Shown here: piece after piece, positions 1-5,646 of the stretch
Layout of the letters: each line of letters starts with the position of its first letter
How positions within the stretch are numbered: the first letter of the stretch is position 1
Assembly: GCA_900551185.1 (NCBI GenBank)
Contig: URVF01000094.1
Coordinates: 1 to 6,175 of the forward strand
Direction of reading: 5' to 3'
Source of the DNA: an uncultured Collinsella sp.
GTDB lineage: Bacteria > Actinomycetota > Coriobacteriia > Coriobacteriales > Coriobacteriaceae
Length of the DNA: 6,175 bases
The notes under the pieces: generated by a model
Told to the model about the DNA's origin: nothing
What the model saw: the letters and a program-made list of their open reading frames with translations, nothing else
Databases searched by the model: none
Position numbers and translations under genes: made by a program

Positions 1-47
1 CTACACGCGTAAGATCGTCGGCAGCGTCAGATGTGTATAAGAGACAG
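1..47 (+). other. Nextera i5-side sequencing adapter (artefact)
   Basis: This is library adapter, not genome. Bases 1-6 (CTACAC) are the end of the P5 stem. Bases 7-14 (GCGTAAGA) sit where the i5 index belongs. Bases 15-28 (TCGTCGGCAGCGTC) are the Read 1 adapter. Bases 29-47 are the 19-bp Tn5 mosaic end, AGATGTGTATAAGAGACAG. Genomic sequence therefore starts at 48. Read on the minus strand, the mosaic end adds a false L-S-L-I-H-I tail to the truncated RodA. Read on the plus strand, it opens a false ORF beginning M-Y-K-R-Q. Confidence 0.98.
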
Positions 48-797
48 GTTCATCTGATACTGCTTGATGAGCACATCGTGGCCGAGCAACGAATCAAAGA
101 CCGAATCGAGCGCCAGAACGAGGGCCACCAAGCCCACGAGCAGGGCCAGAGTCGACAGCACCCATTCGCGGCGTGCACCGCTCATGCAGATGACGATGGC
201 GCCCGAAACAAGCACGACCAGGCCCGAGCCCAGGTCGCCCATGGCAACGACGGCCAAAAACGGAATGGACAGCATGCCGCAGAGCTTGACGTAGTCGCGA
301 ACGGTATCGATGCGACCGTTATATTGCGAGCCAAGCGTAGCAATAAAGAAGATGGTGATGAGCTTGGCAAGCTCAACCGGCTGGAATGTCAAGCCGATAC
401 CGGGAATCTTGATCCAGCCCGTCATGCCCAGACCGCCTGTATAGGACAGACCCGGAATCTTGGGCGAGAGGATCACGATCAGGTCGATGACGAGCAACGC
501 CGTCGAGAAATTGGAAATACCGCGCAGGTCGGTACGCCAGACCAGCACCGCCAGCACCGTACCGATTCCAATTCCCAGCAGATGGCGTGAGAACGAAGCG
601 TCGGCCTTAAACTGCGAAGCCGACCAGATAATGATGGCACCGTAGGCGACGAGGGCCACAGTAGCCACGAGCACACCGATATGCACCTTTTGGCGAAACG
701 TGCCGCGCGAGGCCGAAAGTTGCTTGTTGACACGGTCCAGGCTGTTGCGAGAGCCGGTCTTGGTTGAACGGAACAGATCCGCCGGAGAAAAATCCAT
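48..797 (-). CDS. rodA: RodA, SEDS-family peptidoglycan glycosyltransferase (3' end missing)
   Basis: RodA is the polytopic membrane enzyme that polymerises lipid II into glycan strands in the elongasome, working with the transpeptidase PBP2 encoded just upstream. Only the first 250 residues are present, against roughly 400 for the family; the gene is cut by the adapter at 48, not by mutation. Visible parts: a basic cytosolic leader (1-36); a first membrane helix ending in IIIWSAS (about 38-61), typical of RodA; further helices near 72-87, 98-112, 144-156, 174-186, 190-205 and 212-231; the SEDS signature region (121-145) with W128 and Q139-P140-x-E142-x-x-K145; D188-L-G; and the start of the YQ..R motif (Y247-Q248). 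The extracellular loop with the catalytic aspartate lies in the missing part. The ATG at 797 follows AGGAGG with a 5-nt spacer and starts 9 nt after the mrdA stop. FtsW is the main alternative, but the mre/mrdA context favours RodA. Confidence 0.95.
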
Positions 798-800
798 CGC

Positions 801-808
801 AACCTCCT
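801..808 (-). promoter_or_regulatory. rodA ribosome binding site overlapping mrdA stop
   Basis: On the minus strand AGGAGGTT lies just ahead of the rodA ATG (795-797), with 5 nt between AGGAGG and the ATG. The TAG stop of mrdA (807-809) supplies the first AG of this site. Ribosomes ending on mrdA are thus placed directly on the rodA start, which suggests translational coupling. Confidence 0.85.
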
Positions 809-2876
809 ATCGAACCGAAGAATCGCCCGAGGCCGAAGAGGTATCGGGCTCGCCATAAATCACGCCGAGCACGTCGCGCACGACATGCATCGCGGTATCT
901 GAGCCACCGCCGCCCTGCTCCAGGACGGTAGCGATGACATACTTGGGGTCATCGGCCGGTGCATAGGCGCAGAACCACGCGTATTCATCCTCGCCACTTT
1001 TCTCGCCCGTGCCCGACTTGCCGTATACCTGCGGCGTCAGGGTGCCAAAGTGAGCCGCCAGGGACGTCGATGCCGTGTAAATCACGTCGTGCATGCCGTT
1101 GCGAACAAGAGCCAAATCCGAATCGCTGTTGATCTTGGCCTCCAGGCGCTTCTTCTTGCCCTTTCCGTTGTACTTATAGGCATCGCCGTCGCCATCGCGC
1201 GACACGGCAGACAAAAACACATGAGGCACGTACTGTTTGCCGCCGTTGGCAAGACCCATATAGGCGCACGCCATCTGCAGGGGCGTCACCAGGATGTCGC
1301 CCTGACCGATGGCAATGTTGGTCATATCGCCGGCATTCCACTTGCGGTCCTCGGCAGATGCGTCGGTGAAGTACGACTCTTTCCACTCGGCATCGGGAAT
1401 ACGGCCCGCGCCCTCACTCGGCAGATCGATACCGCAGGTCTTGCCTAGACCCCAGCGACGAAAGACCTCCTGCAGGCCCTCGGGATGTTGCTCGTCATAA
1501 AAGAACGCCTTGCCCATGTCGTAGAAGACGGGGTCGCACGAGTTGGCGATACCCGACTGCAGCGTCATAGTGCCGTGGCCAGACGTCAGCCAGCAGCGCT
1601 TGCCCCAAGCCTTGCCCAGGCCCGTCCAATAGCCCGTGCAGTTGGTTGTCTGCGTTGAAGTGTAGGTTCCAAACTCAAGACCGGCCAGTGCCGAGAGCGG
1701 CTTGATGGTCGAAGCCGACATATACTGTCCGCTAATGGCGCGGTTGAGCAGCGGGTGCGAACCCTTGTCATCATTGAGCTCGGTCCACACGTCATTTGAG
1801 ACGCCGCCGATAAAGACGGACGGATCGAACTTGGGCTGGCTCGCCATGCCCAGGATCTCGCCATTGTTGGGATCGAGACATACCACAGCGCCGTTGCCGG
1901 CATTGCTGTAGCCAGTGGTCTTGGCAAGCTCGATAGCGCTCGCCAGCGCCGTCTCACAGGCCTGTTGGATCTTAAGGTCGAGCGTGAGCTTAATGTCGGA
2001 GCCGGCCTTCGCGGGCACGGCGCCGGCCTGACCGGTCACATTGCCCGAAGCATCGACCTTGACGGTCTGCTCGCCACGAATACCCTGCAGCAGGTTTTCG
2101 TAGTAGCTCTCAACGCCCGCCTGGCCCACGATATCGCCCGACTGGTACGTAATCTTGCCAGCAGAAGCATCATCATCGCCAGAGGTTTTCTTATTCTGGG
2201 CCTCGAGCTGCTCGGAGGTAATGGTGCCGGTATAGCCCAAGATATGACATGCCGTCTCGCCATATGGATACTGGCGCTCGGTACGCTCGGCAATCTTGAC
2301 GCCCGGGAACTCGCCGGCATGCTCCTGAATATAGGCAACCGTGGAGCGACGGACGTCCGTCGCGATGGTATGCAGGCTCTGGGCGCCCTCTGTATTGTCC
2401 TGAATATTGCGAAGGACCGCCACGTAAGGCATTCCAAGCACGTTGGCAAGATGGCGAACCAGAACCTCATCCTCGGCAAGGTCGCGGTAGGCCACGACAG
2501 CCAGTGAGGGACGGTTCTGGACAAGCGCCACGCCATTGCGGTCGAGGATGCGACCGCGCACAGCGGGTGTTGTAACGGTGCGAGTCTGATTACTATTGGC
2601 CTGCTTCTCGTAATAGTCCGACGAGACCATCTGCATGCCCCACAGCTTGACGGCAAGCGCCGCAAACATCGCGCCCACACCCGTGGTGAGGATGGAAAAA
2701 CGGCCCTTAAAGGCGGTCGCCGCGGTATTGCCCTCGCCCTCGGTGGCGCGCGGGGCCGTTCCATGCTGCGTATCGTAGGTAAAACGGGAATCGCCGCGAC
2801 GCATGACGACCAGCGCGACCACGATGGCCACAACCAGCACGATACCGGCGATAATAACCGTCAACTGGGAAGACAT
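807..2876 (-). CDS. mrdA: Penicillin-binding protein 2 (class B transpeptidase of the elongasome)
   Basis: The 689-residue protein is a D,D-transpeptidase that crosslinks peptidoglycan during side-wall growth and partners RodA. Order of parts: a hydrophobic segment (about 5-25) followed by R26-R27; a polar linker (26-58); a second hydrophobic segment (about 61-82), which matches the usual class B anchor; the pedestal domain (about 95-285), with RGRILDRNG (107-115) and a short Asp/Ser/Gly insert (about 228-241); and the penicillin-binding domain (about 325-675). Catalytic motifs are S389-T-I-K392 (nucleophile S389), S446-C-D448 (the SxN/SxD position) and K620-S-G-T623. C413, C428, H434 and C447 have the spacing of the zinc site described in PBP2 of Acinetobacter. 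The ATG at 2876 is backed by AGGGGAGG with a 7-nt spacer. The gene starts 13 nt after mreD and ends in a Ser-rich tail. PBP2 is preferred over FtsI/SpoVD because of the mreBCD and rodA neighbours and the Cys-x14-Cys-x5-His-x12-Cys block. Confidence 0.96.
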   Translation of the reverse strand: MSSQLTVIIAGIVLVVAIVVALVVMRRGDSRFTYDTQHGTAPRATEGEGNTAATAFKGRFSILTTGVGAMFAALAVKLWGMQMVSSDYYEKQANSNQTRTVTTPAVRGRILDRNGVALVQNRPSLAVVAYRDLAEDEVLVRHLANVLGMPYVAVLRNIQDNTEGAQSLHTIATDVRRSTVAYIQEHAGEFPGVKIAERTERQYPYGETACHILGYTGTITSEQLEAQNKKTSGDDDASAGKITYQSGDIVGQAGVESYYENLLQGIRGEQTVKVDASGNVTGQAGAVPAKAGSDIKLTLDLKIQQACETALASAIELAKTTGYSNAGNGAVVCLDPNNGEILGMASQPKFDPSVFIGGVSNDVWTELNDDKGSHPLLNRAISGQYMSASTIKPLSALAGLEFGTYTSTQTTNCTGYWTGLGKAWGKRCWLTSGHGTMTLQSGIANSCDPVFYDMGKAFFYDEQHPEGLQEVFRRWGLGKTCGIDLPSEGAGRIPDAEWKESYFTDASAEDRKWNAGDMTNIAIGQGDILVTPLQMACAYMGLANGGKQYVPHVFLSAVSRDGDGDAYKYNGKGKKKRLEAKINSDSDLALVRNGMHDVIYTASTSLAAHFGTLTPQVYGKSGTGEKSGEDEYAWFCAYAPADDPKYVIATVLEQGGGGSDTAMHVVRDVLGVIYGEPDTSSASGDSSVR

Positions 2877-2883
2877 CTACGGG

Positions 2884-2891
2884 CCTCCCCT
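2884..2891 (-). promoter_or_regulatory. mrdA ribosome binding site overlapping mreD stop
   Basis: The minus strand reads AGGGGAGG, then a 7-nt spacer, then the mrdA ATG (2874-2876). The AG at its 5' end belongs to the TAG stop of mreD (2890-2892). This strong site decides the mrdA start: the next in-frame ATG (2802-2804, codon 25) has no SD in front of it. Confidence 0.85.
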
Positions 2892-3456
2892 ATTTGAGCT
2901 TGCGGGTCTTGGGCTTAAAGCGCATACCCGCCTGGCGTCCGCCACGTGCGGAGAATCCATAGCCGGACTGCGGCACGACGCCGGACATCAAAAACGGAAT
3001 GGCAACCAGACCCGTCAGGATCGAGGACGGCAGCGCATGGCCGAAGAACGCCACGACAAAGCTCGTCTCCAAACCCATAAACAGCAAGATGATGCTGTAG
3101 ATCGCATTAATGACGAGCGCAAAGGCGCCCACAGTGACGCCGCGCGCACTCGGGGTACCGCCCGTCTGACCGACGGCGCTGTGCACCAGGGCAAAAGAAC
3201 CCACGGTCAGCAGGAGCGACATAACGCCCACCGGCACGGCAGCGGACAGGTCATAGAACAAGCCGCTGCAAAAACCGCACACGACGGCACGGGTCGGGTC
3301 GCCCGAGAACACGCTTAGGCACACCAGGATAATCATGAAGTTGACGCGACCGCCCGCAATGGAGATCTGCGGTGCCAGGCCTGCCTGCAGCAGCACGCAC
3401 ACAATGGCGGCGATCACAAACGTGCGGGAGCTCATCCCCTGCTCGTGTAGATCCAT
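2890..3456 (-). CDS. mreD: MreD, rod-shape-determining integral membrane protein
   Basis: MreD is a small polytopic membrane protein that binds MreC and helps hold the elongasome together. With the start chosen here it has 188 residues, close to the usual 160-190. It has about five or six hydrophobic segments: roughly 12-28, 40-51, 57-70, 74-93, 107-128 and 132-160. The stretch GGRVNFMIILVCL followed by the G-x-x-x-G-L-F-Y-D-L motif (about 61-70) fits the conserved MreD core. The tail (about 170-188) is strongly basic, ending KPKTRKLK, and should lie in the cytosol. An in-frame ATG also exists at 3462, giving 190 residues, but only 1 nt separates it from the AGGGGG ribosome site, while the ATG at 3456 has a 7-nt spacer. 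The gene begins 11 nt after the mreC stop. The family is divergent, so the call rests on hydrophobic profile, length and position between mreC and mrdA. Confidence 0.92.
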   Translation of the reverse strand: MDLHEQGMSSRTFVIAAIVCVLLQAGLAPQISIAGGRVNFMIILVCLSVFSGDPTRAVVCGFCSGLFYDLSAAVPVGVMSLLLTVGSFALVHSAVGQTGGTPSARGVTVGAFALVINAIYSIILLFMGLETSFVVAFFGHALPSSILTGLVAIPFLMSGVVPQSGYGFSARGGRQAGMRFKPKTRKLK

Positions 3457-3463
3457 GGACATG

Positions 3464-3469
3464 CCCCCT
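3464..3469 (-). promoter_or_regulatory. mreD ribosome binding site overlapping mreC stop
   Basis: AGGGGG on the minus strand starts inside the TAG stop of mreC (3468-3470). It stands 7 nt from the ATG at 3456 but only 1 nt from the in-frame ATG at 3462, so it favours the shorter MreD. Confidence 0.7.
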
Positions 3470-4466
3470 ATTCGCTCGAGCCGGAATCGGTCGTCTCGGA
3501 CGTGTCGGAACTGTCATCCGAGCTCTCGTCCTTCGTCTTGGTCGCAGCATCGCGCGACGTTCCCTGCGGCGTGCTGTTGGCCGTGCTCACGTCCTCATCC
3601 GAGGCCGACTGTTCGTCGGTCAGCGAGGTAATGACCAGCACTTCCTCGTTGTTCTCGGCCGTCGTCTGGGCGCGCACCACAATGGTGTAGTACACATCGT
3701 TTGCCGATTTCTCAACCGACGAGACGGTGCCGAGCGGTAGACCCTTGGGGAACACGCCACCGATGCCCGAGGTCACGATGATGTCGCCAACCTTAACATC
3801 GGAGTCGACGCTCACGTACTCAAGACGCAGCGTGCCGTCAGCCTGACCCTGCAGCATGCCCTGGGCGCGCGTGTCCTGCACCATGGCGGACACGCCCGAG
3901 TTCTCGTCGCCAATCAAGCGCACAGTCGACGTTTTGGCCGATACCTCGATAATCTGGCCGATAACACCGGCAGAACTCGTCACGGGCATGTTGATGGTAA
4001 GGCCGTCGGCAGAGCCCTTGTCGATGGTAACGGTCGAGGTCCAGGCATCGCCAGAGGCACCAACGATACGAGCAGCGGTCGATTTGAGGTTGTAGGTCGA
4101 CTGCAGGCCGACCAGCCCCTCCAGACGCTCAGCGGTCTTTTGAGCCTCGGAGAGCTCAGCAACCTTAGAGGTCAGTTCCTCGTTTTGCTTCTTAAGCTCG
4201 TCAAGCGTGTCCTGCGACGCCGTAAGGTTAGAGAACACGTTGCCGATCGCATTGAAGGGAGCCGCCACAGCCGAACCCACAAAGCGCACCGGCGAGGTAA
4301 TCGTCGTTACGCCCGAACGCACGGCATGAATCGGTCCTGCCTCGCCCTCGCGGATGTAAAACGTGAGCAGCAACACCGAAATCAGGCTGAAAACAATCAA
4401 CGGGCGCATACCCGTTGATTGTCGCTTGGTATTCAGATTTGTGGAGAAACCCGAAGATCGTGCCAA
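3468..4466 (-). CDS. mreC: MreC, rod-shape-determining bitopic membrane protein
   Basis: MreC is a single-pass scaffold that links MreB and MreD to PBP2 and RodA; its extracellular domain is thought to bind and activate PBP2. The 332-residue product shows a short basic cytosolic leader (1-21), one membrane helix (about 22-38), a coiled coil rich in Leu, Glu and Lys (about 84-120) and a two-lobed beta-barrel domain (about 130-281). That domain includes the family hallmark TSGIGGVFPKGLPLG (232-246). A low-complexity tail (283-332) is made mostly of Ser, Thr, Asp and Glu; core MreC proteins normally end soon after the barrel. The start is TTG (4464-4466), with AAGGTGG 7 nt upstream. No in-frame ATG is suitable, since the first is M20 next to the membrane helix. 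The gene starts 21 nt after the mreB stop, and its stop is shared with the mreD ribosome site. Confidence 0.95.
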   Translation of the reverse strand: MARSSGFSTNLNTKRQSTGMRPLIVFSLISVLLLTFYIREGEAGPIHAVRSGVTTITSPVRFVGSAVAAPFNAIGNVFSNLTASQDTLDELKKQNEELTSKVAELSEAQKTAERLEGLVGLQSTYNLKSTAARIVGASGDAWTSTVTIDKGSADGLTINMPVTSSAGVIGQIIEVSAKTSTVRLIGDENSGVSAMVQDTRAQGMLQGQADGTLRLEYVSVDSDVKVGDIIVTSGIGGVFPKGLPLGTVSSVEKSANDVYYTIVVRAQTTAENNEEVLVITSLTDEQSASDEDVSTANSTPQGTSRDAATKTKDESSDDSSDTSETTDSGSSE

Positions 4467-4484
4467 ATGGAATCCACCTTTTGG
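4463..4484 (-). promoter_or_regulatory. mreC ribosome binding site within a small start-codon hairpin
   Basis: The minus strand carries AAGGTGG (4480-4474), a 7-nt spacer and the TTG start (4466-4464). CCAAA (4484-4480) can pair with TTTGG (4467-4463), followed by an A-A mismatch, two G-C pairs (4478-4477 with 4470-4469) and a 6-nt loop. The hairpin would cover most of the SD and the start codon. It begins 3 nt after the mreB TAA, so a ribosome finishing mreB would open it. The SD is seen directly; the regulatory role is inferred. Confidence 0.55.
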
Positions 4485-4487
4485 AAA

Positions 4488-5531
4488 TTAAGCATTGGTC
4501 TGGACGAAGCCGCCATCAAACGCATTGGCCTCGAGCACGCGGGCACAGCCGTTAACGACGTTATCGAGCGCCGTGGGGCTGACGTTGACCGAAACGCCGG
4601 TCTCATCGCGCAGGCGCACGTCGAGACCGCGCAGCAGCGCGCCGCCACCGGTCAGCAATATGCCATAGTACATAAGGTCCGAGGCAAGATCGGGCGGCGT
4701 GGCATCGAGTGCGTCCTTGACGGCCTTGGCCATCTCGTCGAGCGGCTTGTTGAGTGCGCGACGAATCTCCTCGCTCTCGATGCGTACGGTCTTGGGCAGA
4801 CCGGTGATCACGTCGCGGCCGTTGACCTCGACGTCGAGCTCGTCCTTGAGCGGCACGGCGGAACCGACCTTGATCTTGATGTCCTCTGCCGTACGCTCGC
4901 CGATGGCCAGGTTGTAGGCATCTCGAACGTGCGTGAGGATAGCCTGATCGAACTCGTCGCCGGCAATACGGATGGACTGCGAGACGACGATGCCGCCCAT
5001 AGCAATAACGGCAACCTCGGTGGTACCGCCGCCGATGTCGATGACCATGGAGCCGGTGGGTTCCTCGACGGGCAGATCGGCGCCGATAGCGGCAGCCATG
5101 GGCTCTTCGATCAGGTAGGCCTGGCGAGCGCCAGCCTGGATCGTGGCCTCAAATACGGCACGCTTCTCGACCGACGTGACACCGGAGGGGACGCAGACGA
5201 CAACGCGCGGACGCGGGGTCCACGGATAGCGCTTCTCGGACGCCTTGTCGATAAAGTAGCGGAGCATGGCCTCGGTAACATCGAAGTCGGCGATGACGCC
5301 GTCCTTCAGGGGACGAACGGCCACGATGTTGCCGGGCGTACGGCCGAGCATGCGCTTTGCCTCGATACCGACCGCCAGGATGCGCTCGTCGTTCTTGTCG
5401 ATGGCGACAACAGAGGGCTCGCGAATGACGATGCCCTTGCCACGCACGGAGACAAGCGTATTTGCGGTGCCGAGGTCGATGGCAAGATCGCCCGCATAGC
5501 TACCGAAGAACATATCCATCAAAGAAAACAA
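4488..5531 (-). CDS. mreB: MreB, actin-like rod-shape cytoskeletal protein
   Basis: MreB forms ATP-dependent antiparallel filaments on the inner face of the membrane and guides the elongasome around the cell. The 347-residue length is normal for the family. The actin-fold nucleotide motifs are intact: phosphate-1 loop DLAIDLGTANTLV (15-27), E142-E143-P with the region of the hydrolytic glutamate, phosphate-2 loop VIDIGGGTTEVAV (163-175) and adenosine motif GILLTGGGALLRGLD (290-304). The predicted start is TTG at 5529-5531, because AGGAG lies 5 nt upstream. ATGs at codons 5 (5519) and 7 (5513) are possible starts but lie 17 or more nt from it. The longer form begins M-F-S-L-M-D-M-F-F-G, a hydrophobic leader that could help tether filaments to the membrane. 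It is the first gene of the mre-mrdA-rodA cluster, behind a 115-bp gap. The similar Mbl protein cannot be fully excluded, but adjacency to mreC makes MreB the best call. Confidence 0.97.
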   Translation of the reverse strand: MFSLMDMFFGSYAGDLAIDLGTANTLVSVRGKGIVIREPSVVAIDKNDERILAVGIEAKRMLGRTPGNIVAVRPLKDGVIADFDVTEAMLRYFIDKASEKRYPWTPRPRVVVCVPSGVTSVEKRAVFEATIQAGARQAYLIEEPMAAAIGADLPVEEPTGSMVIDIGGGTTEVAVIAMGGIVVSQSIRIAGDEFDQAILTHVRDAYNLAIGERTAEDIKIKVGSAVPLKDELDVEVNGRDVITGLPKTVRIESEEIRRALNKPLDEMAKAVKDALDATPPDLASDLMYYGILLTGGGALLRGLDVRLRDETGVSVNVSPTALDNVVNGCARVLEANAFDGGFVQTNA

Positions 5532-5536
5532 CGCAA

Positions 5537-5541
5537 CTCCT
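5537..5541 (-). promoter_or_regulatory. mreB ribosome binding site
   Basis: AGGAG on the minus strand sits 5 nt before a TTG (5529-5531) that opens the mreB frame. The in-frame ATG at 5519 is 17 nt away, too far for normal use, so this site supports the TTG start and the four extra N-terminal residues. Confidence 0.7.
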
Positions 5542-5567
5542 GATGTGTTGGATGATTGCTGGAAAAC

Positions 5568-5587
5568 TACTAGCTCATCATACTAGC
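5568..5587. repeat. 7-bp direct repeat TACTAGC in the mreB leader
   Basis: TACTAGC occurs at 5568-5574 and again at 5581-5587, separated by TCATCA, a period of 13 bp. The pair brackets the possible -10 box of the mreB promoter. It could be a regulator site or chance; the sequence alone does not decide. Confidence 0.4.
5577..5582 (-). promoter_or_regulatory. Possible -10 box of an mreB operon promoter
   Basis: The minus strand reads TATGAT, one base off the consensus TATAAT, about 45 nt before the mreB start. It would give a leader of roughly 40 nt. No convincing TTGACA-like box lies 16-18 nt upstream; that stretch is the 3' arm of the hairpin at 5592-5624. The call is weak, but a promoter after the hairpin is what the layout would need if the hairpin ends the upstream transcript. 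Confidence 0.3.
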
Positions 5588-5591
5588 GCAA

Positions 5592-5624
5592 GCCCGGCAC
5601 CTCACTTGCGGTGAAGCGCCGGGC
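5592..5624 (-). terminator. Stem-loop, likely terminator of the upstream gene or attenuator for mreB
   Basis: The minus-strand RNA forms GCCCGGCGCTTCAC, a 5-nt loop CGCAA, and GTGAGGTGCCGGGC: 14 pairs without a break, including two G-U pairs. On the plus strand those two become A-C mismatches, so the structure suits minus-strand transcription. It lies 22 nt after the stop of the upstream membrane-protein gene. Only two T residues follow the stem, so it is a poor classical intrinsic terminator. It may be a partial terminator, an RNA-stabilising 3' end or a leader structure. Confidence 0.55.
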
Positions 5625-5646
5625 AAAGCTAAATCCCATAAGGTCA

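Noticed and set aside
33..590. Plus-strand 185-residue ORF starting MYKRQ
   Set aside because: It begins inside the adapter and runs antisense to rodA; the composition is that of a shadow frame.
1965..2507. Plus-strand 180-residue ORF inside mrdA
   Set aside because: Antisense shadow of the PBP2 pedestal domain, with no recognisable motif.
2802..2804. Internal ATG of mrdA (codon 25) as the true start, which would remove the extra membrane segment
   Set aside because: No SD precedes it, while the ATG at 2876 has AGGGGAGG at 7 nt.
2036..2833. Minus-strand 265-residue ORF within mrdA in another frame
   Set aside because: Arg/Ser/Pro-rich out-of-frame translation of mrdA, not a separate gene.
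3460..3462. Upstream ATG as mreD start
   Set aside because: It lies only 1 nt from the SD; the ATG at 3456 has a proper 7-nt spacer. The difference is two residues.
4419..5543. Plus-strand 374-residue ORF covering mreB
   Set aside because: It is longer than mreB itself but is antisense to a gene with all actin-fold motifs. Long open antisense frames are common in high-GC genes, and I see no domain or good ribosome site.
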